From CAZPGL01 sp964586175 (lineage in GTDB: Bacteria; Actinomycetota; Acidimicrobiia; Acidimicrobiales; MedAcidi-G1), in the NCBI GenBank assembly GCA_964586175.1, contig CAZPGL010000018.1, forward strand, positions 1 through 41,857: DNA of 41,857 nucleotides. Direction: 5' to 3'. Numbering within the stretch: position 1 is the first letter of the stretch; every line of letters starts with the position of its first letter. Under the pieces are notes generated by a model that saw only the letters and a program-made list of their open reading frames with translations, had not been told where the DNA came from and searched no databases. This document shows, piece by piece, positions 9,255 to 17,007 of this stretch. The translations under genes were made by a program, and so were the position numbers.

Positions 9255-9269
9255 GTTCCCGGTCGCGGG

Positions 9270-10076
9270 TCAGCGGCCGGTGAAGCTGGGGTCGCGGCGC
9301 TCCCGGAAAGCGGCCACGCCTTCGGCGGCATCCTCGGTGGAGGCCAGTTCGGCCTGGACTGGTCCCAGGGCGGCGATGCAGGCCGCCTCGCCTTCCTGGA
9401 CGAACCGCAGCGACGATGCCTTGGTGGCCTGCACGGCCCGAGGAGCCCCCTGGCAGATCACCTCGGCCAACTCGATGGCCCGGTCCAGCTCGGTGCCGGC
9501 CGGGACGATTTCCTGCACCAGGCCGATGCGGTGGGCCTCGGCGGCGTCGAACTCGTCGGAGGTCAGCAGGTGGTACATGGCGTTGCCCCAGCCGCCCCGT
9601 TGCACGAACCGCATTGTGGCCCCACCGGCAGCGTGGATGCCTCGCAGCGGCTCATGCTGGCGGAACCGGCAGTCGTCGGCCGCGACCACGATGTCGCCGG
9701 CCAGCATCAACTCGATACCCAGGGTGTACGTGTAGCCCTTGACCGCGCTGACCACCGGCTTGGAACACATCGAGCCCAGTGCAGTCGGATCGGTGCGGGT
9801 CCCGTCGCTGCGGCGCCGGTCACCTCGTTGCATGCCGGCGGTGAACTTCGGGAGATCCAGCCCGGCGGTGAAGTGGTCGCCGTGGGCGAACAGCACGCCG
9901 CACCACAGGTCGTCGTCGCCGTCGAGGCGGGTGTAGGCGTCGACCAGCATGTTCATCATCTGCGGGGTGAAGCCGTTGAGTTTGGCGGGCCGGTTGATCC
10001 CGATCAGTAGAATGCGCCCGCGGACCTCAGTGGTGACGTCGCCGTCCGCAGGGTCGAATTCGGGGGAATCGCTCAT
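9270..10076 (-). CDS. Enoyl-CoA hydratase/isomerase family protein (crotonase fold)
   Basis: 268 residues of the crotonase superfamily. The oxyanion-hole segment is HFTAGLDL (about 68-75). The second CoA/active-site region has both acid residues found in true enoyl-CoA hydratases: Glu122 in LGIELMLAGD and Glu142 in FRQHEPLRGI. A hydratase is therefore plausible, though isomerase or other crotonase chemistry cannot be excluded. The ATG at 10076 has AGGAG about 8 bases upstream. It is the last gene in the leftward run that includes ogt, after a 100-base gap. The acyl-CoA ligase converging on it could act in the same acyl-CoA degradation route (inference). Confidence 0.92.
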   Translation of the reverse strand: MSDSPEFDPADGDVTTEVRGRILLIGINRPAKLNGFTPQMMNMLVDAYTRLDGDDDLWCGVLFAHGDHFTAGLDLPKFTAGMQRGDRRRSDGTRTDPTALGSMCSKPVVSAVKGYTYTLGIELMLAGDIVVAADDCRFRQHEPLRGIHAAGGATMRFVQRGGWGNAMYHLLTSDEFDAAEAHRIGLVQEIVPAGTELDRAIELAEVICQGAPRAVQATKASSLRFVQEGEAACIAALGPVQAELASTEDAAEGVAAFRERRDPSFTGR

Positions 10077-10176
10077 GGCAGCCGCTCCTGATCGTGTGCT
10101 CGCCGCCGGTCTACCGCAGGGGGAGCGCGGCTGTCACCACGGGCATCGAGTCGAGGTTGGGAGCGGGCTGGGCCGG

Positions 10177-10734
10177 TCAGGCGGCGTGGGCGCGGACGTC
10201 CTCGCGTTCGAGGAGCTTCTCTTTGACCACCTCGCCGAAGGCGTAGCCGCCGAGGCTGCCGTCGTTGCGCAGCACCCGATGGCACGGCACGAGCACCGGG
10301 ATCGGGTTGGTGCCCAAGGCGGTGCCCACGGCTCGGACGGCGTTGGGCCGATGGATGGCCTTGGCCAGCGCCGAATAGGTGGTGGTCTCGCCGGGGGGGA
10401 TCTGCAGGCACGCATTCCACACGAGCTGTTGGAACGGGGTGGCACCCCGGAAGTCGAAGGTCAGCTCGTCGCGGCGCCCTGTGGCGAAGGAACGCTCGAT
10501 GGCGTCGAAGAGATCGTCATGGTCGTCGGGACAGCGGTCGGCCGGACGGCCGGTGCGGTCGTGGAGCTCCTCGCGGAACCGGGCGAACGTGATCAGGTCG
10601 GCGAAGGCGCTGCCGCAGATGCCGAAGTCGTTGTGGGCGACCCACAGCCCTCCTACTGGTCCGGCGACCTTGGCAATCAGGTCGACCGGACCGAGAGACC
10701 CGTCATCAGTGACCTCCGTGGTGGTGTCGTTCAT
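10177..10734 (-). CDS. ogt: Methylated-DNA--protein-cysteine methyltransferase (O6-alkylguanine repair)
   Basis: Suicide DNA repair protein that moves an O6-alkyl group from guanine to its own Cys. The active-site motif VPCHRV has Cys151 of 185 residues. The DNA-binding wing is visible as TTTYSALA and Arg134 in NAVRAVGTALGTNP, followed by GGYAFG after the active site. The ATG at 10734 is preferred over an upstream in-frame start (to 10833) because a strong AGAAGGGGG site precedes it and its ATG overlaps the glpD stop as ATGA. Translational coupling to glpD is likely. Confidence 0.93.
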   Translation of the reverse strand: MNDTTTEVTDDGSLGPVDLIAKVAGPVGGLWVAHNDFGICGSAFADLITFARFREELHDRTGRPADRCPDDHDDLFDAIERSFATGRRDELTFDFRGATPFQQLVWNACLQIPPGETTTYSALAKAIHRPNAVRAVGTALGTNPIPVLVPCHRVLRNDGSLGGYAFGEVVKEKLLEREDVRAHAA

Positions 10735-12281
10735 CCATCCCCCTTCTGTTGTCCCCCGGCTACGAATGCCAGGTCGTGGGACAGGTTCGCGCGAAAACGC
10801 GTCACATGCGAACCTTGCTCGTCGTGGCTCCACCCCAACCGGCCGGCCAGGTGGGCGGCGACCGGTTCGACCAACTGATCGATGTCGGGGTCGAACCAGG
10901 CGCTGCCCGTGCGCCGCACCAGGACGTCGTCGAGGCTGAGGGCCCCGTCGACGTCGACGGCCCGATCGATCTCCCCGGTGAGCAGGGTGGCTCCCTCGGC
11001 GACCGGGGCCGAACCGGCTACGGTGCCGGCCTCGGTGCCGTAGGAGCGGACCAGGCGGCCGGCGATGGCCGGTGCCAGGTCGTGGGCGGCGGCCAGCCGG
11101 GAAGCCGCGGTATCGAGGTCGACGTCGAGGTCGCCGCCGGGGAGCGGCCCGTCGTACGGTTCGGGACCGGGCGAGAACCCGCCCACCTCGAGCGCCCGCG
11201 CCAGCACGTCGTCGGCCATCTGGAGGTAGCCGGTGAGCTTGCCGCCGGCCACGGTGATCAGCCCGCGGGGACCGATCCAGACCTCATCCTTGCGGGACAG
11301 CTCGGCCGTGGACCGGCCCGGCTTGGCGATGAGGGGCCGCAGTCCCGCCCACGCCCCGGTGATGTCACCGGAGGCGAGGCCGGCGGAGAAGTGTCCGGCA
11401 ACCGTGTCGAGGAGGTAGTCGACGTCGGGCCGGGTCACCGCCGGACGATGAGTAGGGCCATCGAAGTGTCGGGCGTCGGTCGTGCCGATGTAGGTGATCG
11501 GACCCCGCGGGATGGCGAACACCGGACGGCCGTCGGCACCGGTCATGGTGATCGGGTTGCCGACCGGCAGGACCTCGCGGGGTACGGCGACGTGGATGCC
11601 GCGGCTCAGCACCAGACGCGAATCGGTGCCGGCCTCGAGGCGACGTACCGGGTCCACCCATGGTCCCGTGGCGTTGACGACCACCCGGGCGGCCACCCGG
11701 AACGTCCGGTCGTCGAGGGTGCATCGGGCGGTGAGGCCGTCGATCCGGTCGTCGCCGGTCAGGGTGGTCACCGGCACCCGGGAGACGACGGTGGCCCCAT
11801 GGGCGACGGCGTCCCGCAGGTTGGCCAGCACGAGGCGGGCGTCGTCGGTCAGGTACTCGCGGAACACCACGGCGCGTCGGGCCACGTCGGGCCGCAGGGC
11901 CGGCTCGTTGACGGCGACCTCGGCGGGGCCCCAACGGTGGTGCCGGTCTTCTCGCTCGACGGCCCCCAGCATCTCGTAGACCCGGACCGCCACGTCCATC
12001 AGGGCGAGACGGCGGCGGGTGGCGACCGGATAGACCATCCAGTGGGGCTCGCAGAGGTGGGGGGCGAGGCGGTGGACCACGGCCCGTTCACGTGCCGTGT
12101 GGCGCACCACCCCCAGATGCCCCATGGCCAGGTACCGCAGGCCTCCGTGGATCAGCTTCGAGGACTTGGAGGAGGTGCCCGAGGCGAAGTCGTCGGCCTC
12201 GAGCAGGGCGACGCTCAGACCCCGGCGGGCGGCCGCACGGGCCACACCGGCGCCGGTGATGCCGCCACCGATGACGGCCAC
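10731..12281 (-). CDS. glpD: Aerobic glycerol-3-phosphate dehydrogenase (FAD)
   Basis: Oxidises sn-glycerol 3-phosphate to dihydroxyacetone phosphate, passing electrons to the quinone pool at the membrane. The FAD motif GGGITGAG opens the protein, followed by the GlpD signature ASGTSSKSSKLIHGGLRYL and, later, GPWVDPVR, YIGTTD and VAGGKLTGY. A C-terminal DAO_C domain lies at about 395-500. The first conventional start (GTG, 12281) lies inside the first beta-strand of the Rossmann fold. The frame stays open upstream through residues like those at the start of other GlpD proteins (AVVLDRLEASTFDVAVIGGG), so the real start is probably a CTG near 12359 (see findings). Downstream it overlaps ogt by 4 bases. 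Confidence 0.93.
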   Translation of the reverse strand: MAVIGGGITGAGVARAAARRGLSVALLEADDFASGTSSKSSKLIHGGLRYLAMGHLGVVRHTARERAVVHRLAPHLCEPHWMVYPVATRRRLALMDVAVRVYEMLGAVEREDRHHRWGPAEVAVNEPALRPDVARRAVVFREYLTDDARLVLANLRDAVAHGATVVSRVPVTTLTGDDRIDGLTARCTLDDRTFRVAARVVVNATGPWVDPVRRLEAGTDSRLVLSRGIHVAVPREVLPVGNPITMTGADGRPVFAIPRGPITYIGTTDARHFDGPTHRPAVTRPDVDYLLDTVAGHFSAGLASGDITGAWAGLRPLIAKPGRSTAELSRKDEVWIGPRGLITVAGGKLTGYLQMADDVLARALEVGGFSPGPEPYDGPLPGGDLDVDLDTAASRLAAAHDLAPAIAGRLVRSYGTEAGTVAGSAPVAEGATLLTGEIDRAVDVDGALSLDDVLVRRTGSAWFDPDIDQLVEPVAAHLAGRLGWSHDEQGSHVTRFRANLSHDLAFVAGGQQKGDG

Positions 12282-12361
12282 GTCGAACGTCGACGCCTCG
12301 AGCCGATCGAGGACGACGGCGCGGGGGGTGCCGCCGAGCGCTCCGGGAGCCTGGGGCAGGG

Positions 12362-12817
12362 TCAGTCCTCGTCGCCGAGGCCGGTGCGCACGATCACCAG
12401 GGGGCAGGGTGAGTGGTGGGCGATGGCCTGGCTGACCGAGCCGAGGCGCAGGCCGGCGAAACCGCCGCGGCCACGGTTGCCGACCACGAGCATGTCGGCC
12501 CCGTCGGCTATGCGCATGAGCACGTCGGTGGCCCGGCCCTTCTCGAGGGTGCGGCGGACCTCAATGTCGGGTGTGCCGGCTGCTTCGACCGCCGAGTCGA
12601 TGACCTCGCCCTGCATGCGTTCGACCTCGTTCACCAGGTCGAACGAGTCGAGGGGCACGTATCCGAGGTCGGGAGCCGCCGGCACGTAGGTGGGGGAGTA
12701 GGCGGTGACGACCTCGACTACCGCGCTGCGGTAGGCGGCCTCTTCGAGGGCCCAGACGAGCGCGGCCCGGGCATAGCCGGATCCTTCGACCCCGACCACG
12801 ATCCGTCGCTCGCTCAC
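12362..12817 (-). CDS. Universal stress protein (UspA family)
   Basis: 151 residues forming one Usp domain. It begins with the typical strand IVVGVEGSG (residues 5-13) and ends with the ATP-binding signature Gx2Gx9GS (GNRGRGGFAGLRLGS, about 115-129) and SPCPLVIVR. The intact signature suggests the nucleotide-binding subgroup. The GTG start at 12817 has AGGAG upstream. It lies 58 bases downstream of carD and directly upstream of glpD on the same strand. Confidence 0.92.
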   Translation of the reverse strand: MSERRIVVGVEGSGYARAALVWALEEAAYRSAVVEVVTAYSPTYVPAAPDLGYVPLDSFDLVNEVERMQGEVIDSAVEAAGTPDIEVRRTLEKGRATDVLMRIADGADMLVVGNRGRGGFAGLRLGSVSQAIAHHSPCPLVIVRTGLGDED

Positions 12818-12875
12818 CTGTCGTCTCCTGTCGTCAGAGGCTGCCGTCCGTCGATGGTAACCCAGCGGGCACCGT

Positions 12876-13355
12876 TCAGGAGAGGGCCGCGTCGACCTTG
12901 GCCATCGCCTTGTCCTCGTGGACGTCCAGGGCGAAGGACAGCTCGGACACGAGCACGCTCAGAGCCTTGGTGTAGAGGGTCTTCTCGCCGGCCGACAGGC
13001 CCTTGGCGGCGTCGCGCAGGGCCAGGTTCCGGACCACCTCGGCGACCTGGTAGACGTCGCCGCTCTTGAGCTTCTCCTGATGGTTCTTGAATCGACGGGA
13101 CCAGTTGGAGGGCTCGCGGATGTCGCGCTTCTGGAGCACCTCGAACAGGTCGACGACGTCCTCCTTGCTGATCGGCCACCGCATGCCAACCTCTTCGGCC
13201 TTGTCGACCGGAACGGCGAGGGTCATCTCGCCGTGGGCCATGCGCAGCACCAGGTACTCGGCCGTGGTGCCGAACGCCTTGCGCTTCTCCTTCTTTTCGA
13301 TCACCGCCGCACCGTGGTGCGGGTAGACGACCTTGTCGCCGGGCTTGAACGTCAA
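12876..13355 (-). CDS. carD: CarD-family transcriptional regulator
   Basis: 159-residue member of the CarD/CdnL family. In mycobacteria CarD binds the RNA-polymerase beta subunit and stabilises open complexes at rRNA and other promoters. The N-terminal RNAP-interaction (Tudor-like) domain starts with FKPGDKVVYPHHG and includes YLVLRMAHGEMTLAVPV. The C-terminal helical DNA-binding domain has the conserved Trp in REPSNWSRRFK and the helices YQVAEVVRNLALRD and LSAGEKTLYTKA. Length and domain order are normal. A G-rich tract lies just upstream (13391-13426). Confidence 0.95.
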   Translation of the reverse strand: MTFKPGDKVVYPHHGAAVIEKKEKRKAFGTTAEYLVLRMAHGEMTLAVPVDKAEEVGMRWPISKEDVVDLFEVLQKRDIREPSNWSRRFKNHQEKLKSGDVYQVAEVVRNLALRDAAKGLSAGEKTLYTKALSVLVSELSFALDVHEDKAMAKVDAALS

Positions 13356-13390
13356 CGGAGCCTCCGGGGGCTTGCGGGGTGCAGTGTCGT

Positions 13391-13426
13391 TGGGGGTTGG
13401 GGGTTGGGGGTTGGGGAGCGTGGGGG
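13391..13426 (+). other. G-rich tract with G-quadruplex potential upstream of carD
   Basis: The + strand holds G-runs at 13392-13396, 13399-13403, 13406-13410 and 13413-13416, spaced by TT, and one more run at 13422-13426. The carD start is at 13355 on the - strand, so this is its 5' leader or promoter region and the G-rich strand is the template strand for carD. The rest of the 132-base gap (13356-13487) shows no gene. Confidence 0.7.
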
Positions 13427-13487
13427 CGAACCAGGATACCGCGGCGAGGTCGCGGGGACCGAGGTGACAGGTGCCGCAGACCGTCGC

Positions 13488-13865
13488 TCAGCCGCCGGTG
13501 AGGCGGGCCCGGGCGGCCTTGGATCGTTCGAGCAGGTACTCGGGGACACCGAAGGCGTTGCCACCACCCCCGCCGGCTGCCGTGTCGCCGCCGGTGTCAT
13601 CGCCCTCGGCGACCACCGCTCCCGAGGCGATGGCCTCGCGGTCGATCCTGAACTGGGGCCAGTCGGCCTTGTGGGCCAGGTGGTCGTGGCTGACCGAGCC
13701 CAGGGTGACGCCGTTGTCGAAGTCGACCCAGTACCGGTACCAGCGCATCCCGTTGGCCACCTTGACCTTGCCGCCCGTACCTTCGGGCACGCCGGGCAGG
13801 TCAACGGCGGCGACCACCTTCTTGTGGCGCTTGATGGGCGACTGGCGGTCGATGGTCTTGGGCAT
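13488..13865 (-). CDS. Conserved small protein of unknown function
   Basis: 125 residues. The N-terminal half looks like a small beta-barrel (VPEGTGGKVKVANG, RWYRYWVDFDNGVTLGSV), reminiscent of SH3/KOW-type folds. A Gly/Ala/Asp-rich linker (about residues 88-103) follows, then a C-terminal helix (VPEYLLERSKAARARL). I do not recognise a named family. It lies between proS (39 bases upstream) and carD (132 bases downstream), all on the - strand, so it may share transcription with proS. Confidence 0.8.
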   Translation of the reverse strand: MPKTIDRQSPIKRHKKVVAAVDLPGVPEGTGGKVKVANGMRWYRYWVDFDNGVTLGSVSHDHLAHKADWPQFRIDREAIASGAVVAEGDDTGGDTAAGGGGGNAFGVPEYLLERSKAARARLTGG

Positions 13866-13904
13866 GGCGGGATCCGGGTGTCCGAGGAAGCGGTCGGAGG
13901 GAAT

Positions 13905-15620
13905 CTAGCGGGTGGGGCGCCGACCGGTGTCGACGGCGTCGACCAGCCTGGCCACCGCGTCGTCGACGGCAACGTCGTGGCGTTCACCGCCGGATCGGGC
14001 GGTGAGCTCGACCGTGCCGGCGTCGAGGCCGCGCGGCCCGATCGTGAGCCGCAACGGGATACCGATGAGTTCGGCGTCGGCGAACTTGACGCCCGGCCGT
14101 CCGTCGCGGTCGTCGAGCAGCACGTCGATGCCGGCGGCGCCCAACTCGTCGTAGATGCGTTCGGCCACCGCCATCGACTCCTCGTGGTCGGTCTTGACCA
14201 CGGTGAGCACCACCTCGTACGGGGCGATGCTCATTGGCCAGATCAGGCCGGCATCGTCGTGGTGGACCTCGGCGGCCGCGGCCATGCCCCGGCCGATGCC
14301 GATGCCGTACGACCCCATGGTCGGGGTGCGGGCTACGCCGTCGGCGTCGAGGACGGTGACCCCCATGGCCTCGGCGTACTTGCGGCCCAGCTTGAAGATG
14401 TGGCCGGCTTCGATGCAGCGGATGACGGCCAGGGGGTCGCCACAGCTGGCGCAGGCCTCGCCGTCGAGGATGCCCCGCACGTCGATCCAGTGGTCGACGG
14501 CGATGTCCCGCTCGACGTCGACGCCTTCGAGGTGGGTGTCGTCGACGTTGGCGCCGGTCGTCATGCCGGTGCGGCCCCGCAGGGCCGGATCGGCATGGAT
14601 GGTGAGGCCGGTGACGCCGACCGCTCCGAGGCTGCCCGGCGAGGCGCCGAGGGCGGCCCGGATCTCGTCGGCGTCGGCGGGGCGGAGATCGACGGCACCG
14701 GTGGCGTCCACGAACTTCTGTTCGAGGAAGGGATGGTCGCCGCGCAGCAGGATCAGGGTGAGCGCACCGTCGACCAGGTACACAAGGGTCTTGATCTGGT
14801 GTTCGGCCGGGTGGCCGGCGTCGGCCAGGGCAGCGATGGTGCGGATGCCGGGAGTGGGGAACGGGGTGGGGGCATCGCTTGCGGGCCGGTCGTCGATCGG
14901 GGCGAGGGCGGCGGTGGCCCGTTCGACGTTGGCGGCGTACCCGCAGGACGTGCAGCGGGCCACGTCGTCCTCGCCGGCCGGCGACTCGACCATGAACTCG
15001 ATCGAGGCACTGCCGCCCATGGCCCCCGAGGACGCCTGTACGGGGAAGGCGTCGAGGCCGAGGCGCCTGAAGATGCGGACGTAGGCGTCATGGTGAAGGT
15101 CGAACGACCGGTCCAGGCCCTCGTCGTCGAGGTCGAACGAGTAGGAGTCCTTCATGGCGAACTCGCGGACCCGCAGCAACCCCGACTTGGGGCGTGGCTC
15201 ATCCCGGAACTTGGTCTGGATCTGGTACCAGAGCTGGGGGAGGTCACGGTACGAGGAGAGCTCAAGGGCGAGGGTGGCGAAGATCTCCTCGTGGGTCATG
15301 CCCAGGGCCAGCTCGGCACCCTTGCGGTCGGTGAGGCGGAACATCTCTTCGCCCATCGACGTCCAACGCCCCGACTGCTGCCACACCGACGCCGGGTGCA
15401 TGGCCGGCAGCAGGAACTCCTGGCAGCCGATGGCGTCCATCTCGGCCCGCACGATGGCTGCCACCTTCTGGTGGACCCGCCAACCCAGAGGCAGCATGGA
15501 GTAGTGGCCGGACTGGAGTTGGCGGATGAACCCGCCGCGCACGAGCAGCCGGTGGCTGGCGGCCTCGGCCTCGGCCGGTGCGTCGCGCAGGGTGGGGATG
15601 AACAGGTTGGACCAGCGCAC
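13905..15620 (-). CDS. proS: Prolyl-tRNA synthetase (bacterial type, with editing insertion)
   Basis: Class II aminoacyl-tRNA synthetase that charges tRNA-Pro. The start GTG at 15620 gives the typical N-terminus RWSNLFIPTLRDAPAEAEA and a 571-residue protein; longer in-frame starts (to 15698) add an atypical leader. Motif 2 is visible as FRDEPRPKSGLLRVREFAMKD. The long central region between motifs 2 and 3 is the editing insertion (INS) of bacterial ProS. Motif 3 (MGSYGIGIGRGMAA) and the C-terminal anticodon-binding domain complete it. An AAAGG lies about 10 bases upstream of the GTG. It is transcribed away from the acyl-CoA dehydrogenase gene across a leader rich in inverted repeats. Confidence 0.96.
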   Translation of the reverse strand: MRWSNLFIPTLRDAPAEAEAASHRLLVRGGFIRQLQSGHYSMLPLGWRVHQKVAAIVRAEMDAIGCQEFLLPAMHPASVWQQSGRWTSMGEEMFRLTDRKGAELALGMTHEEIFATLALELSSYRDLPQLWYQIQTKFRDEPRPKSGLLRVREFAMKDSYSFDLDDEGLDRSFDLHHDAYVRIFRRLGLDAFPVQASSGAMGGSASIEFMVESPAGEDDVARCTSCGYAANVERATAALAPIDDRPASDAPTPFPTPGIRTIAALADAGHPAEHQIKTLVYLVDGALTLILLRGDHPFLEQKFVDATGAVDLRPADADEIRAALGASPGSLGAVGVTGLTIHADPALRGRTGMTTGANVDDTHLEGVDVERDIAVDHWIDVRGILDGEACASCGDPLAVIRCIEAGHIFKLGRKYAEAMGVTVLDADGVARTPTMGSYGIGIGRGMAAAAEVHHDDAGLIWPMSIAPYEVVLTVVKTDHEESMAVAERIYDELGAAGIDVLLDDRDGRPGVKFADAELIGIPLRLTIGPRGLDAGTVELTARSGGERHDVAVDDAVARLVDAVDTGRRPTR

Positions 15621-15668
15621 CGTTGCCGGGCCTTTCGTGGGTGGGTCGATGAGCGGATGAGCGAGTGT

Positions 15669-15689
15669 CGCTGGCCACCCTAGCCAGCG
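15669..15689. repeat. Inverted repeat (7-bp arms, 7-base loop) between proS and the acyl-CoA dehydrogenase
   Basis: CGCTGGC at 15669-15675 and its exact reverse complement GCCAGCG at 15683-15689 are separated by CACCCTA. On the - strand it would lie in the proS leader, 49 bases before its GTG. Confidence 0.6.
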
Positions 15690-15699
15690 GCGGTGCACC

Positions 15700-15718
15700 G
15701 GCCGATGTCACATCGGCC
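15700..15718. promoter_or_regulatory. Perfect 19-bp palindrome, candidate operator
   Basis: GGCCGATGTCACATCGGCC is a perfect inverted repeat with 9-bp arms around a single C. It lies 42 bp upstream of the acyl-CoA dehydrogenase ATG (15760) and 80 bp upstream of the proS start. Size and symmetry suit a dimeric TetR/GntR-type repressor, but no such regulator gene is adjacent. Confidence 0.6.
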
Positions 15719-15726
15719 CGCTGGGA

Positions 15727-15743
15727 CCCCGGCGGGGCCGGGG
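15727..15743. repeat. GC-only inverted repeat in the acyl-CoA dehydrogenase leader
   Basis: CCCCGGC at 15727-15733 and GCCGGGG at 15737-15743 flank GGG. It ends 16 bases before the ATG at 15760 and may fold in the mRNA close to the ribosome site. Confidence 0.5.
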
Positions 15744-15759
15744 TGGCAGACTCACGTCC

Positions 15760-17007
15760 ATGAGCGAGATCACGAGCGACGACGTCCGGGCCGAACTCTC
15801 GGCCTGGTTGGATGAGAACTGGGACCCCGACTTGACGGTGCGGGAATGGTGGGCCCGCCTGGCCGCGGGCAACTGGGCCCACCCGGCCCTGCCGGCCGAG
15901 GCCGGGGGCCGGGGCTATAGCCGGAACCTCATGGCGGCCGTCAACACCACGATGGCCGACGCCACCGTGCTGGGCCCCCCGATGGGTCTCGGCTACATGC
16001 TGGCCGCTCCCACCGTCGCCGTGCACGGCACCCCCGAGCAGGTGGACCGGCTGGTGCCGCCGATCCTGGATGGTTCGGTCGGCTGGTGCCAGCTGTTCTC
16101 CGAGCCCGGTGCCGGATCGGACCTGGCCGGCCTTCAGACCAAGGCGGTGCGTGACGGCGACGAGTGGGTCGTCACCGGCCAGAAGGTGTGGACCTCCGGT
16201 GGCCACGTGGCCGACAAGGGCATGCTCATCGCCCGAACCGACGTCGACGCCCCCAAGCACCAGGGCATCACCTACTTTGCCATCGACATGGACCAGCCCG
16301 GCATCGAGGTGCGGCCGCTGCGCGAGATGACCGGCGACGCCCTGTTCAACGAGGTGTTCCTCGACGAGGCGCGGGTCGCCCACGCCGACGTCATCGGCGG
16401 GCTGGGTGCCGGCTGGGCGGTGGCCAACACCACCCTGGCCGTCGAACGGGCCAGCCTCGGCGGCGGCGGTCGCCAGCCGGCCATGGTCACCGGTGGCCCC
16501 AAGGCGGGGCGTCTCGACCACCGCGTCGGCGATCTCGTCGGCCGGGTCGGCCGGGGCCCCGACGGCGAGGGCGGACGAGGCATGTCGACGAAGGGCATGG
16601 TCGACCTGGCCAAGCATCGCGGCGTCATCCAGGACCCGGTGGTTCGCCAGGCCATGATGGAACTGCATTCGCTGGGCGAGGTCAACAAGTGGAACATGCT
16701 GCGGGCCAAGGCTGGAGGCAGCCGCACCGGTGCCGAAGGCAACCTGGCGAAGCTGGCCATGAGCGAGTTGGTGCGCCGGAGTCGCGAGGTGGGCAACCTG
16801 ATCAATGGGGCTGACGGCATGCTGGCCGGGTCGGCCAGCTCGTCGGGTGGCTCCGTGCAGGAGATGACCCTGTTCTCCCCGGCCCCCGCCATCTACGGCG
16901 GCACCGATCAGGTGCAGCGCAACATCATCGGTGAGCGGGTGCTGGGCCTCCCCAAGGAGCCTGGCCCGGCCAAGGACACCCCGTTCCGGGAGTTGCTCCA
17001 GAACTAG
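15760..17007 (+). CDS. Acyl-CoA dehydrogenase family flavoprotein
   Basis: 415 residues with the acyl-CoA dehydrogenase fold. The FAD/substrate segments are visible as CQLFSEPGAGSDLAGLQT and GDEWVVTGQKVWTSGG. The C-terminal signature is YGGTDQVQRNIIGERVLGLP. In medium- and short-chain enzymes the catalytic Glu sits in YEGT at this place; here it is Gly, so the base must come from elsewhere (a Glu in LAVERASL is a candidate) or from a partner subunit. The sequence style matches the large FadE-like group of actinobacteria active on bulky acyl-CoAs, but the substrate is unknown. Its stop is shared with the convergent hydrolase stop in one CTAG (17004-17007). Confidence 0.9.
   Translation: MSEITSDDVRAELSAWLDENWDPDLTVREWWARLAAGNWAHPALPAEAGGRGYSRNLMAAVNTTMADATVLGPPMGLGYMLAAPTVAVHGTPEQVDRLVPPILDGSVGWCQLFSEPGAGSDLAGLQTKAVRDGDEWVVTGQKVWTSGGHVADKGMLIARTDVDAPKHQGITYFAIDMDQPGIEVRPLREMTGDALFNEVFLDEARVAHADVIGGLGAGWAVANTTLAVERASLGGGGRQPAMVTGGPKAGRLDHRVGDLVGRVGRGPDGEGGRGMSTKGMVDLAKHRGVIQDPVVRQAMMELHSLGEVNKWNMLRAKAGGSRTGAEGNLAKLAMSELVRRSREVGNLINGADGMLAGSASSSGGSVQEMTLFSPAPAIYGGTDQVQRNIIGERVLGLPKEPGPAKDTPFRELLQN

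Noticed and set aside
9255..9269. Intrinsic terminator between the ligase and crotonase genes
   Set aside because: Only a 4-bp stem (CCCG/CGGG) in 15 bases without a T-tract; too weak to list.
10749..12689. 646-codon + strand frame opposite glpD and the stress protein gene
   Set aside because: The - strand encodes two clear families; the + product is low-complexity Gly/Val/Asp and is a shadow.
12918..15683. 921-codon + strand frame opposite proS and carD
   Set aside because: It covers well-recognised genes on the other strand and shows no domain of its own.
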